A DNA stretch of 38,708 nt from DAIDHZ01 sp035480255 (GTDB lineage: Bacteria > Chlamydiota > Chlamydiia > Chlamydiales > SM23-39): NCBI GenBank assembly GCA_964630875.1, contig CAZVXF010000014.1, positions 1 through 38,708 of the forward strand, read 5' to 3'. The notes beneath the pieces were generated by a model, which saw only the letters and a list, made by a program, of their open reading frames with translations, ran no database searches and was not told the DNA's origin. Position 1 is the stretch's first letter, and every line of letters begins with the position of its first letter. Shown here one piece after another: positions 7,112-15,537 of this stretch. Made by a program: the position numbers and the translations under genes.

Positions 7112-8563
7112 ATGAAAATAATCCATTTATCTACTGAATTTGCTCCAATCGCAAAAGCGGGCGGCCTTGGAGATGTTCTCGTAGGGCTTGTTCGAAGGCT
7201 TACAGAGCTCGGACAAGATGTTTCAGTCATGATTCCAAAATATGACTTTCTCCCCCCCTTGAACCTTAAAGAGGTATCTACTTTTCAATGTTTTGAACAT
7301 GGAGTCAGCTATACAAATAAAATTTGGTCAACAGAGGTCGAAAATTGCCGACTCCTCCTTCTCGAAGTCAATCACCCCAAGAATTATTTCAACCGACCGC
7401 AAATTTACGGCGAACCGGACGATATCGCTCGATTTCTCTATTTTACAAAGGCCTGTCTAGAATATTTGAAAAACCAACCCCCTCAAATTCTCCATATTCA
7501 TGACTGGCATACAGCTGCAGCTGCGCTTCTTGCAAAAGATTTATTTCACCTGAATTCCCGTATCGTTCTGACAATCCACAACTCCGAGTATCAAGGCAGA
7601 TGTGCGAGCTGGGATTTGGATGCGATCGGACTCAAAGGACACGATTATATCCACAAATTGCAGGACGATCAATACCCAGAGGCAATCAATCTCTTAAAAG
7701 GTGGCATTGTTTATGCAGATGTTGTCAACACCGTCTCACCCACCTACGCACACGAAATTTTAACACCCGAACTTGGGGGTGCAATGAGTGCGACTTACCG
7801 CAAATTCAAGGATAAACTATACGGGATTCTCAACGGCATCGATCAAACGATTTGGAACCCTGCCTTAGACAAAAATCTGTCTGTAACCTACTCGGCCCGC
7901 GAAAAAGCAAATGAAATTGCTAAGCATAAAGAATTAATACGCAATGATTTAGAAAAAAGACTTCATCTTGGCAACAATCAACGCCCTTGGATCGGTGCAA
8001 TCACTCGCCTTGTTCATCAAAAAAACCCAGAACTTCTCGAAGAAACACTCTATCAAACACTTCAACAAGGTGGGACTTTTCTTCTCCTTGGATCTTCGCC
8101 TGTCCCCGCAATTCAGCATCACTTTGAACGGCTTAAAGAAAAATATTCTAACAATAACAATGTTTTTCTCTGCTTCGAATATAATGAAGCACTCGCCCAT
8201 GAGCTCTATGCGGCTTTAGACTTTTTGGTCATGCCTTCGAATTTCGAACCCTGCGGACTTTCCCAGCTCATCGCCATGCGCTATGGGACCATTCCCATCG
8301 TCCGAAAAACCGGCGGCCTCAAGGACACTGTCTTCGACCTCGAGGATGAGACAATACCTCCCCAACACAGAAATGGCTTTGTCTTTGAACGCGCAACAAA
8401 AGCAGACCTAACAAACACAATCTTTCGAGCGACCCAACTCTTTCATAAAAAACCCACCGATTTTCAAGAGCTTGCGAGAAGAATTATGCAGCAAGATTTT
8501 GGCTGGGAAAAACCCACACAAAAATATCTAAGTCTCTACGATAGTGGTTTAAAAGAATCTTGA
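7112..8563 (+). CDS. glgA: Glycogen synthase (ADP-glucose:glucan 4-alpha-glucosyltransferase)
   Basis: A 483-residue GT5-family enzyme that elongates alpha-1,4-glucan from ADP-glucose. The N-terminal glucan/ADP-glucose loop AKAGGLGDV (about residues 15-23) is present, then HIHDWHTA. The acceptor-domain/C-terminal Rossmann features are AITRLVHQKNPELL and PSNFEPCGLSQLIAMRYGTIPIVRKTGGLKDTV with the catalytic E-x7-E region. Length is normal. The frame can start at TTG 7091, but ATG 7112 gives the conserved MKIIHLSTEFAP. No clear Shine-Dalgarno is seen. Glycogen metabolism is a hallmark of chlamydiae, and glgA next to ctc and pgsA is as in Chlamydia. Confidence 0.96.
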   Translation: MKIIHLSTEFAPIAKAGGLGDVLVGLVRRLTELGQDVSVMIPKYDFLPPLNLKEVSTFQCFEHGVSYTNKIWSTEVENCRLLLLEVNHPKNYFNRPQIYGEPDDIARFLYFTKACLEYLKNQPPQILHIHDWHTAAAALLAKDLFHLNSRIVLTIHNSEYQGRCASWDLDAIGLKGHDYIHKLQDDQYPEAINLLKGGIVYADVVNTVSPTYAHEILTPELGGAMSATYRKFKDKLYGILNGIDQTIWNPALDKNLSVTYSAREKANEIAKHKELIRNDLEKRLHLGNNQRPWIGAITRLVHQKNPELLEETLYQTLQQGGTFLLLGSSPVPAIQHHFERLKEKYSNNNNVFLCFEYNEALAHELYAALDFLVMPSNFEPCGLSQLIAMRYGTIPIVRKTGGLKDTVFDLEDETIPPQHRNGFVFERATKADLTNTIFRATQLFHKKPTDFQELARRIMQQDFGWEKPTQKYLSLYDSGLKES

Positions 8564-8607
8564 GAGGAATTGCAAAATTCGCAATGTGTGCAAAATTTGG
8601 TGATTGG
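8564..8607 (+). repeat. Fragment related to the 12303-12466 MITE (left arm)
   Basis: It begins GAGGAATTGCAAAATTCGCA directly after the glgA TGA and runs through TGCAAAATTTGGTGATTGG. This matches the left arm of the element at 12303 with few changes. No matching right arm is present before pgsA ends at 8626, so this is a solo or truncated copy. Confidence 0.6.
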
Positions 8608-8625
8608 TATAATCCCGAAAGAACA

Positions 8626-9210
8626 TTATTTTATGGACAGCTTGATATGCGAGCGATTCGCAAAAACATAATCCCAGACTGAAATGACTGTATAGAGGGC
8701 AGCGATGGCGGAAAGACCAAAGCACCATTGTTGGAATCTGTCTAATGAAATGATCCCTTTTGTATAGGGGATCATAAGGACAATGATCAAACTACAAACA
8801 ATCGCTTGCAAAACGGCTTTGACTTTGCCGCTAAAACGGGCGGCTAAAGCGATCCCGCGCAGCGCGCAGAGCGTTCGAAGGCCTCCGATAAAGAGCTCTC
8901 GATAGAGAAATACAAAGACAATGGAAAGAGGAAGCTGCACGATGCCTTGTGTGAAGGTAAGGAAGAGGGAAATGTGTGTAACAGTATCGGCTATGGGGTC
9001 TAAAATCTTTCCTAAATCGGTGACAAGATTGTGACGTCGAGCTAAAAATCCATCGAACATATCTGAACATTCGCAAATGAGAAGCAGTGCGAGCATAATA
9101 TAAGGAACGGCTGCAAATGGAATTCCAAGCCACTCGTATTGGAAATAGAGGAGTGGAAAGATTGGGCTAATGAAAATACGAAGGAGTGTGAAAAAATGGG
9201 CTATATTCAT
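8626..9210 (-). CDS. pgsA: CDP-diacylglycerol-glycerol-3-phosphate 3-phosphatidyltransferase (PgsA-like)
   Basis: A 194-residue integral membrane CDP-alcohol phosphatidyltransferase that makes phosphatidylglycerophosphate. The family active-site motif DG-x2-AR-x8-G-x3-D-x3-D is seen as DMFDGFLARRHNLVTDLGKILDPIAD (about residues 50-75). Four to five hydrophobic segments follow. The ATG at 9210 overlaps the rlmN stop (ATGA). A longer frame from 9234 would intrude 28 bp into rlmN. Substrate specificity within the family cannot be fixed from sequence alone, but the place between glyRS and glgA matches chlamydial pgsA. Confidence 0.88.
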   Translation of the reverse strand: MNIAHFFTLLRIFISPIFPLLYFQYEWLGIPFAAVPYIMLALLLICECSDMFDGFLARRHNLVTDLGKILDPIADTVTHISLFLTFTQGIVQLPLSIVFVFLYRELFIGGLRTLCALRGIALAARFSGKVKAVLQAIVCSLIIVLMIPYTKGIISLDRFQQWCFGLSAIAALYTVISVWDYVFANRSHIKLSIK

Positions 9211-10235
9211 TGTTGTAATGCAAGTTGTCCGCATGCAGCTGCGATATCTTTGCCTTTGGTGTAACGCCAGGTTGTATTGATTCCAGCTTCCACTAAAATA
9301 GAGCGGAATGTTTCAATCGCATCTTTTTCTGGTCTTTTTAAATTTAATCCATCCACTGGATTATAAGGAATTAAATTCACGGTGCACTGTTTGCCTCGCA
9401 GAAGCTCGGCTAACTCTTGCGCATGCTCTTCTTTATCATTAATTCCATCTAAAAGAGTGTACTCATAGGTGATATCCCGTTTTGTGAGAGTTGCATACTC
9501 GTCCATAGCGATCATTATTTCTTCGAGAGGATACTTCCTTGCGTATGGAATGATTTTTTTTCGAATATGGTGATTTGGTGCATGCAGAGAAAGAACGAGA
9601 TTCACTTTGAATTGTTCCGTCGCAAGCTTCTGAATTCCCTCTACAACGCCGACTGTTGAGACGGTAATTCTTCTCTGAGAAATATTCAAAGCATCGGGAG
9701 AATTCAAGATTTGAATCACGGAAACGAGCGTGTCATAGTTTTCCATCGGCTCGCCCATACCCATAAACACAATATGGGACACTCGTTCGCCCTTTTCCCG
9801 TAAAAACCGATCAATATGCAGAGCTTGTTCGACAACTTCTGCGACGCTTAAATTTCTCTTTAATCCCTCTTTTCCTGAAGCGCAAAACGCACATCGAGCA
9901 GGGCAACCGACTTGAATCGAAAGACACACAGTTCTTCGATCGCCAGACATGATTAAAACGGATTCAACTTTTCTTGAATCTGGAAGTTCCCAAAGAAATT
10001 TGATCGTCTCTCCGTCTTCTGAGTACTGCTTACGGACACATTTAAGAACTGGGAAAGTACAGTCTTCACTCAATTTTTGACGCAAAGGCTTACTGAGATT
10101 CGTCATTGCTTCAAAGGAGTTCGCCCCTTTTGCATAAATCCAATCAAAAATTTGAGAAGCGCGAAACGGCTTTTCACCGTTTTTCTCCATCCAATTTTGA
10201 CACTCGGTAAGGGATAGCGAACAAAATTCCTTCAT
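9207..10235 (-). CDS. rlmN: Dual-specificity 23S rRNA/tRNA adenine-C2 methyltransferase RlmN
   Basis: A 342-residue radical-SAM enzyme that methylates A2503 of 23S rRNA and A37 of some tRNAs. The 4Fe-4S motif CPARCAFCASGKEG is near residues 111-124, and the SAM-binding GMGEPMENYD follows. The two mechanistic Cys are represented by the C-terminal AAACGQLA motif and one within the core. The N-terminal accessory domain WMEKNGEKPFRASQIFDWIY is intact. It ends inside the pgsA start codon, so the two are probably co-translated. Length is normal. Confidence 0.96.
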   Translation of the reverse strand: MKEFCSLSLTECQNWMEKNGEKPFRASQIFDWIYAKGANSFEAMTNLSKPLRQKLSEDCTFPVLKCVRKQYSEDGETIKFLWELPDSRKVESVLIMSGDRRTVCLSIQVGCPARCAFCASGKEGLKRNLSVAEVVEQALHIDRFLREKGERVSHIVFMGMGEPMENYDTLVSVIQILNSPDALNISQRRITVSTVGVVEGIQKLATEQFKVNLVLSLHAPNHHIRKKIIPYARKYPLEEIMIAMDEYATLTKRDITYEYTLLDGINDKEEHAQELAELLRGKQCTVNLIPYNPVDGLNLKRPEKDAIETFRSILVEAGINTTWRYTKGKDIAAACGQLALQQ

Positions 10236-10342
10236 GGCAGGAAGTATATCATCTCTTCTCTTGTTTTAAAACCCATTTCTTGTAAATGTAATATTTGAAT
10301 GAGGGAATAGACCTCTTGTGTTACTAAAGGTTCGTCGAATCT

Positions 10343-10843
10343 ATGTTAGTCTTTGAAAATAAGTTTTTACGAGTTGTAGATGCGATCTACGGAAACATTG
10401 TCAAAATTGGAAGCAACCTACAGAGTACCTTCCTCTTATACATGCGTCTTATGTGGGGTCATAAATTATTTCTTCATGGAATCCAAAAAATAACTCACAA
10501 AGAAACGGTCATTCAATTTTTTGGAACTTTGGATCTTACTTATCCTGTAGCTACTACCTACATCGTCTCCTTTTTCGAAGTGGCTTGTGGGTTATTATTT
10601 GTATTTGGCTTTATGTCGAGACTTGCAGCTCTCCCTGTCATGATCATCATGATCTCAGCACTTTCGTTAGCCCATTCTGATGCTTTTATTGAGTGGCGGT
10701 TCCTGTTTGAACCAATGAGACTTGTACAACAGGCACCCTATCCTTTTCTGGTGACAGCATTTCTGATATTTATTTTTGGACCGGGTCGCGTATCCATCGA
10801 CGCATGGTTCAAGCGCTGGTCTCAAAAACAACCTAAATTTTGA
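10343..10843 (+). CDS. DoxX-family integral membrane protein
   Basis: A 166-residue membrane protein with four hydrophobic segments (about residues 28-42, 70-90, 93-115 and 133-150). The DoxX pattern is visible: RLMWGHKLFLHGIQKI in the first segment, the FFEVACGLLFVFGFMSRLAALPVMIIM stretch, and GPGRVSIDAWF at the C-terminus. Family members are often annotated as quinone-related or thiosulfate:quinone oxidoreductase subunits, but the function is not settled, and nothing here fixes a partner. It stands alone between leftward rlmN and the glyS promoter. Confidence 0.82.
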   Translation: MLVFENKFLRVVDAIYGNIVKIGSNLQSTFLLYMRLMWGHKLFLHGIQKITHKETVIQFFGTLDLTYPVATTYIVSFFEVACGLLFVFGFMSRLAALPVMIIMISALSLAHSDAFIEWRFLFEPMRLVQQAPYPFLVTAFLIFIFGPGRVSIDAWFKRWSQKQPKF

Positions 10844-10887
10844 TGTTATATTTTGCACTCGACTGCATGTTGACTCAATCACCATCC

Positions 10888-10916
10888 TTGACCCAAGTCT
10901 TGAAAAAGAATATACT
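10888..10916 (+). promoter_or_regulatory. Near-consensus promoter of glyS, probably leaderless
   Basis: TTGACC (10888-10893), a 17-bp spacer, then TATACT (10911-10916). The glyS ATG at 10925 is only 8 nt after the -10 hexamer and no Shine-Dalgarno is present, so transcription should begin at or within about 2 nt of the start codon. Confidence 0.75.
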
Positions 10917-10924
10917 GCCCTCTC

Positions 10925-12301
10925 ATGAGCACTATCATAGACACTTTGAAACCGATTGTTGCCCTCTGTAAGCGTCGCGGTTTTATTTACCCCGGCTCTG
11001 AAATTTATGGTGGGTTTGCCAATACCTACTCTTTTGGCCCTTATGGCACTGAGCTCAAAAAAAACATCAAAGATCTATGGTGGAAAATGTTTGTCCACGA
11101 AAGACGCGATATGGTGGGTTTAGATGGGCCTATCCTTCTGCACCCTCGAGCTTGGGCGGCATCTGGACACATTGAGGGATTTAATGATGCCCTCATCGAC
11201 TGTAAAGCATGTAAAGGCCGATTCCGCGCAGATCATTTGATTGAGAATGCGCTTAAACTTGATGCTGACGGAATGAGTTTACCGCAGATGACTGATCTCA
11301 TTCGAGGCAAAATCAAGTGTCCGAAATGTGGCGCCAGTGATTTTACTGAAGCGCGCCATTTCAATCTGATGTTCCAAACGCAGATGAGCAAGACAAGTTC
11401 CGATGGGGATGCAGCCTATCTGCGGCCAGAAACTGCGCAAGCGATCTTTCTCGACTTTAAAAACATCATCGATACGATGCGTGTTCGCATTCCATTTGGC
11501 GTTGCGCAAATTGGAAAAGCTTTCCGCAATGAAATTACGCCAGGGAACTTTGTCTTTCGTGTCATCGAATTCGAGCAAATGGAAATTGAGTACTTTATTC
11601 GAGAAAATTCTTGGGAAAAGACGTTTGAAAATTGGCTCCAATCGATGCATGAATGGTGCAATGCAATCGGTCTTAAAGCGTCTCGCATTCACGAAAAAGA
11701 ACATCCAAAAGAACAACTGTCTCACTATTCAAAGAGAACCGTCGACTTAGTCTATGATTTCCCATTCGGGAGAAGTGAATTGTATGGCCTCGCCTACCGC
11801 ACTGATTTCGATCTCAAGCGACATGCTGAGTTCTCTGGACAAACGATTGAATACACAGACCCCGAGACGAGAGAAAAATTCGTTCCACACGTCATTGAAC
11901 CAACCTTTGGAGTTGAACGCACACTTCTCGCTCTTCTTTGTGACGCCTATGAAGAGGAAAAACTAGACAATGGGGAAACACGTACAGTGCTTCACTTTGC
12001 TCCGCGCATCGCTCCTGTGAAAGTTGCTGTATTTCCTCTCATGAAAAAAGAGCCCTTATCAGAGAAGGCACAAAAAATATTTTCGCAACTGCAGCGCTTT
12101 TGGCATTGCGAATATGATGAAAGTGGACAAATTGGTAAGCGATATCGACGTCAAGACGAACTGGGAACTCCGTTTTGCATCACGATCGATTTCGACACGC
12201 TAGAAAACGATACAGTGACGTTGCGAGATCGCGACTCAATGCAACAAATTCGTGTCCCTTGTTCTCAATTACTCGAAGTCTTGTCCGAGAAATTAAAATG
12301 A
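10925..12301 (+). CDS. glyS: Glycyl-tRNA synthetase, alpha2 (single-polypeptide class IIa) type
   Basis: A 458-residue class II synthetase charging tRNA-Gly. The N-terminal CKRRGFIYPGSEIYGGFANTYSFGPYG is diagnostic of the archaeal/eukaryotic/Gram-positive alpha2 enzyme. Paired zinc-ligand segments CKACKGR and CPKCGASDF occupy the insert. Motif 2 (AFRNEITPGNFVFRVIEFEQME) and motif 3 (IEPTFGVERTLLALL) are intact. The anticodon-binding domain (VAVFPLMKKE...) ends the protein. Chlamydia carries the unrelated bacterial alpha-beta GlyQS fusion at the corresponding locus, so this is a different enzyme class at the same address. It is preceded by a strong, apparently leaderless promoter. Confidence 0.95.
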   Translation: MSTIIDTLKPIVALCKRRGFIYPGSEIYGGFANTYSFGPYGTELKKNIKDLWWKMFVHERRDMVGLDGPILLHPRAWAASGHIEGFNDALIDCKACKGRFRADHLIENALKLDADGMSLPQMTDLIRGKIKCPKCGASDFTEARHFNLMFQTQMSKTSSDGDAAYLRPETAQAIFLDFKNIIDTMRVRIPFGVAQIGKAFRNEITPGNFVFRVIEFEQMEIEYFIRENSWEKTFENWLQSMHEWCNAIGLKASRIHEKEHPKEQLSHYSKRTVDLVYDFPFGRSELYGLAYRTDFDLKRHAEFSGQTIEYTDPETREKFVPHVIEPTFGVERTLLALLCDAYEEEKLDNGETRTVLHFAPRIAPVKVAVFPLMKKEPLSEKAQKIFSQLQRFWHCEYDESGQIGKRYRRQDELGTPFCITIDFDTLENDTVTLRDRDSMQQIRVPCSQLLEVLSEKLK

Positions 12302-12302
12302 A

Positions 12303-12466
12303 GAGGGAATTGCAAAACTCGCATTCTGCGCAAAATTTGATGATTTTTTCATTGGTTCAATTTGTGCAAATTGACATAACCTATTGGGCCTTAGGCAATT
12401 TGCAAAAAATTGAATCCAATGGAAAAAGGGCAAATTTGGAGCCAAATTGAGTGTTGCAATTCCCTC
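12303..12466 (+). mobile_element. 164-bp MITE with inverted arms and TGAA target duplication
   Basis: The ends are inverted copies of GAGGGAATTGCAA (12303-12315 and 12454-12466). The complementarity continues imperfectly inward through the CATTGG-TTCAATTT-TGCAAATTG block on both sides of a short centre near 12381-12392. TGAA occurs immediately outside both ends (12299-12302 and 12467-12470), a 4-bp target duplication. The left TGA is the glyS stop codon. There is no coding capacity of its own. The right arm contains the start codon of the following lipoprotein. Confidence 0.75.
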
Positions 12467-12933
12467 TGAAGAAACCCTTTCTTGCGCTAATCTTATTTCT
12501 TACAAGCTGTGCAACGACTTATCATCGAGAAGGATTCTTTGGCGATGGTTATTCAGAAATCATTACAAATAGAGACTCCTTCATTGTGACTTTCAAAGGC
12601 AATGAATTTACATCGGCCGAAAACGCCCTTCGATTTGCTTTGCTCAGGGCGTCTGAATTAACTCTGGCAAATGGGTACAACTACTTTGCAGTGATTTCTG
12701 AAATCGATCGTTCGTCCTCGTACAATTATATCACGACACGTACAGACGCCTCTGCAAAAGCGGAAACAAAAGCCAAATCGGTCACAGCTGAAGGCAATTC
12801 ATCTAAGACAACCTATTCCGGAGCCGTCACAAAACCTGCCACATCGATCAAAATCAAATGTTACTATGACAAACCAGAAATTGAAGATGTGATTGACGCC
12901 CAATTCTACTGGCAGAACAACAAAGAAAAATAG
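12451..12933 (+). CDS. Putative lipoprotein, CC0125/CC1285-like
   Basis: A 160-residue protein with a short signal sequence ending in the lipobox FLTSC (Cys at about residue 20), so it is probably lipidated. After it come DGYSEIITNRDSFIVTFKGNEFTSAENALRFALLRASELTLANGYNYFAV, a pattern I associate with the CC0125/CC1285 family of proteobacterial lipoproteins of unknown function, then a Ser/Thr/Ala/Lys-rich segment and a C-terminal IKIKCYYDKPE strand. There is no ATG before the lipobox. The likely start, GTG 12451, and the next five codons lie in the right arm of the MITE, with no Shine-Dalgarno. Expression from MITE-derived sequence is therefore inferred. Confidence 0.7.
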   Translation: MLQFPLKKPFLALILFLTSCATTYHREGFFGDGYSEIITNRDSFIVTFKGNEFTSAENALRFALLRASELTLANGYNYFAVISEIDRSSSYNYITTRTDASAKAETKAKSVTAEGNSSKTTYSGAVTKPATSIKIKCYYDKPEIEDVIDAQFYWQNNKEK

Positions 12934-12936
12934 ACA

Positions 12937-12970
12937 GAGGGAATTGCAAAACTCCATTTGGCGCCGAATT
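12937..12970 (+). repeat. Fragment related to the 12303-12466 MITE (arm copy)
   Basis: GAGGGAATTGCAAAACTC followed by CATTTGGCGCCGAATTT resembles the right arm of the neighbouring MITE read inward. It begins 3 bp after the lipoprotein stop codon and ends just before the dnaG stop, so only one arm is present. Confidence 0.5.
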
Positions 12971-12978
12971 TCACGCAG

Positions 12979-14745
12979 CTAATGAGTCACAATTTGTGGT
13001 CTTTCTTTTTTTATTTGATCAAATTGTTTAGCAAGTTGCAAAACCTCTTCTTCGCTGCAGCGTCCACTATAGATCTTTAATTTAATTTCTTCACGCTGCT
13101 GCATCCAGTGTCGCTCGAGCATTTTTTCAATGGTTTCTGTAAAACATGCCAAAGCCCTATCACGATTGACTTTCTTTTGTAACACTTCAGCTAAAAATAA
13201 TTGCGCTTCAGCTTGATCTAGATCGATGGCAAGCGTTAGCAAATCTCGTGATCGACCTTCCTGCACAGCTGTTTTATATTTTTCAAAAAGAATCCGCGCA
13301 GCATTGAGACGGAAATGTTCAGAAGTCAAATTTTTCTCAGCAAGGGGCAAAAGCTCTGGCAAACTATCCCCCATCAGAAAAAGCCAACGCAAAAGATCGG
13401 CCTCTAAAATCCGATCCGGGTCTACTTCAAAAAACGTGACACTCGCGGATCGTTTGATGAAAATTTGAGGCGAGTGATCTTCTCCTGTATTTAGAATGGA
13501 TTCTGGCACTTGTGTAATCTTTGCGAGCTCTCGTAACGATTCGCGAACCATGAGTGGGTGATCCCATTCTCGAATCTTTTTAGCAATGGTTTGCACAATC
13601 TCGTTTTTCCCTGCAGGCGATTGAATATTAATGGTTTGCGACAAACGATCGACAGTGAACTGAATATAATTGATGGTTGTTTCTAAAAGTTTTTGCCACT
13701 CTTGCAGCCCTTTTTCTTGCAAGATCAGATCTGGATCACATTTTTCTGGAAGTTTCACGACGCGCACTTCAACACCGCTTTTTTGAAAAATATGACCAAT
13801 TTTAAGTGTTGCTTCTTGCCCAGCATTATCTCCGTCTAGAGCCAGGTACACTTGCCTTACGCCAAGTTGGATCAATTCTTTAGCCTGCTCTTCTCCAAAG
13901 GCTGTTCCTTGTCCTGCAACAGTCCATAAAAAGCCTGAATGAATCAGACGCAGCGCATCGATTTGCCCTTCCACAATCAGAGCGCGCCGCTCTTTAGCAA
14001 TGGTCTTGCGCGAATAACTGAGTCCAAAAAGCACCTTTGATTTCTTAAAGAGAGCAGTTTCTGGAGAATTGACATATTTTCCTCCAAAGGTATCTGGCTT
14101 AAATTTTCGTGCTGAAAATCCAATAATATTCCCAACACTATCGCGAATTGGAATGGTGATTCGATCCGAGAAAAAATCACGTCCGCGAGTGACTAATCCA
14201 ACCTCTTCTAAAATTGCATTTGAAACTTTCTGTTCATTCATCATCTTTTGAAAAACTTGCGGTGTCCGAGGGGCATAGCCAAATTCAAATGTTTGGATGA
14301 AATCTAAGTCAATTCCTCTGGAATATAAATACTCTAAAGCCGCGTGACCATCCGGTGTATGGAGTAAACAAAACTGATAAAAGCTACCAGCTTTTTGAAG
14401 CGCTTCTTTGAGAATTGTTTTCGAAGTGCCTTTTGGTTGATTTGTCTCAACCTCTTCTAACGGGACTTGAAAGCGATCAGCTAGATGTTCAACTGCCTCT
14501 GCGAAGCTCATGCGTAAATGAGTCATCAAAAATTGAATCGCATCCCCATGCGCGCCACAGCCAAAACAGTGGTAATGGCTGTCTCCTTTCTGAATCATAA
14601 AAGAGGGACTTTTCTCTTCGTGGAATGGGCAAAGGGCTTTAAATGAGCTCCCCGATCTTTGGAATTTTAAATAGGGATTCAGCACCTCGACAAGGTCGAT
14701 GCGGGAACGGAGATGCTCTAAACTTTCTCTTGAAAATGTGCCCAT
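12979..14745 (-). CDS. dnaG: DNA primase
   Basis: A 588-residue primase that makes RNA primers at the replication fork. The CHC2 zinc domain is at about residues 38-66 (CPFHEEKSPSF, then HYHCFGCGAHGDAIQFL). The central RNA-polymerase core includes GFSARKF and the Toprim motif LIVEGQIDALRL (about residue 260) with LALDGDNAGQEA. The C-terminal helicase-binding part is helical and less conserved. The length matches bacterial DnaG. The ATG overlaps the preceding gene's stop by one base (TAATG). Chlamydia also has dnaG between mutS and glyRS. Confidence 0.95.
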   Translation of the reverse strand: MGTFSRESLEHLRSRIDLVEVLNPYLKFQRSGSSFKALCPFHEEKSPSFMIQKGDSHYHCFGCGAHGDAIQFLMTHLRMSFAEAVEHLADRFQVPLEEVETNQPKGTSKTILKEALQKAGSFYQFCLLHTPDGHAALEYLYSRGIDLDFIQTFEFGYAPRTPQVFQKMMNEQKVSNAILEEVGLVTRGRDFFSDRITIPIRDSVGNIIGFSARKFKPDTFGGKYVNSPETALFKKSKVLFGLSYSRKTIAKERRALIVEGQIDALRLIHSGFLWTVAGQGTAFGEEQAKELIQLGVRQVYLALDGDNAGQEATLKIGHIFQKSGVEVRVVKLPEKCDPDLILQEKGLQEWQKLLETTINYIQFTVDRLSQTINIQSPAGKNEIVQTIAKKIREWDHPLMVRESLRELAKITQVPESILNTGEDHSPQIFIKRSASVTFFEVDPDRILEADLLRWLFLMGDSLPELLPLAEKNLTSEHFRLNAARILFEKYKTAVQEGRSRDLLTLAIDLDQAEAQLFLAEVLQKKVNRDRALACFTETIEKMLERHWMQQREEIKLKIYSGRCSEEEVLQLAKQFDQIKKERPQIVTH

Positions 14746-15455
14746 TAACGGATGTTCTCATGGGTATAACTACCCTTTCTACAGATAATTCTCTCGTAAT
14801 GCCGATTTTTCAAGAAACTAAAAACTCTTTTTTCAAAAACATCGCCTCTTGGGTAGTGGTGACTGTCCTCTCGAATTTCTTTATAAATTGGGGCTTGGAA
14901 AGTGCTTTTTCTGACCAAAAATTGCTGATCTGAAAAGCCCTCTTTTGCATAGAAAAAATTCCAACTCTTCCGATACGACTCTTGTTTTACTTCGCCAATC
15001 TGTTGGTTCCAAATTAGATTCGCAACCTGAATTTTGGGATTTTTTCTCATGAATCGGATGGAAGAAACAATCCAGTCAACTGGCTTTGCCAAATAAACAT
15101 CTCCTGTATGATAGAGTAAATACTCAGTTTGCAAAACATAAATTGCGATCAGAGGTCCTAATGCATTGTAGTATACCCAATCGTTCGGAAAATCTTCTTT
15201 TTTTAACTGAAAAAAAGCAAACGCACGCTCTACCCATTCATCGGCAATTAAGTAGCGCGTTAACGTCCCCTCACGAAGATGCTTTTCTGCAGCCTCTTTC
15301 ACTTCTTTTAAATTGCGAACATTGTTAATGACTAGAATGCGCTCTTCAAAAGCAAAGCAATGATTGCCAATCATTTTCGTTTGCAAATATCCGGGAGTCA
15401 GCAGAATGTGTCGCCAGTCGTTTTCCCAGCAAGTTGTCGCAAAAGTACAGCTCAT
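14745..15455 (-). CDS. Hypothetical protein, possible glycosyltransferase-like fold
   Basis: A 236-residue protein from the ATG at 15455. The frame is open to a TTG at 15497, but that start lacks a ribosome site and would span a palindrome. The opening SCTFATTCWENDW, a middle segment YVLQTEYLLYHTGDVYLAKPVDWI and a following charged C-terminus resemble nucleotide-sugar transferase layouts (a GD acidic pair after a hydrophobic strand). There is no canonical DxD, so this is a weak hint only. There are no signal peptide or membrane segments. The stop overlaps the dnaG start (TAATG), so expression is coupled to primase. Chlamydial genomes have small unknown genes in this interval. Confidence 0.6.
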   Translation of the reverse strand: MSCTFATTCWENDWRHILLTPGYLQTKMIGNHCFAFEERILVINNVRNLKEVKEAAEKHLREGTLTRYLIADEWVERAFAFFQLKKEDFPNDWVYYNALGPLIAIYVLQTEYLLYHTGDVYLAKPVDWIVSSIRFMRKNPKIQVANLIWNQQIGEVKQESYRKSWNFFYAKEGFSDQQFLVRKSTFQAPIYKEIREDSHHYPRGDVFEKRVFSFLKNRHYERIICRKGSYTHENIR

Positions 15456-15463
15456 ACCACTAC

Positions 15464-15482
15464 AAACCTGAAGTTCAGGTTT
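15464..15482. promoter_or_regulatory. Perfect 9-bp inverted repeat in the mutS divergent intergenic region
   Basis: AAACCTGAA (15464-15472), one central base, then TTCAGGTTT (15474-15482). It lies between the divergent ATG codons at 15455 and 15538, where an operator or a transcript hairpin could sit. If the leftward gene really started at 15497 it would be coding. Confidence 0.4.
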
Positions 15483-15537
15483 CAAGTGTACAAACAAAGG
15501 TCTATATTTGCTATATTGTTAAGCTGAGGTTGCTAGC

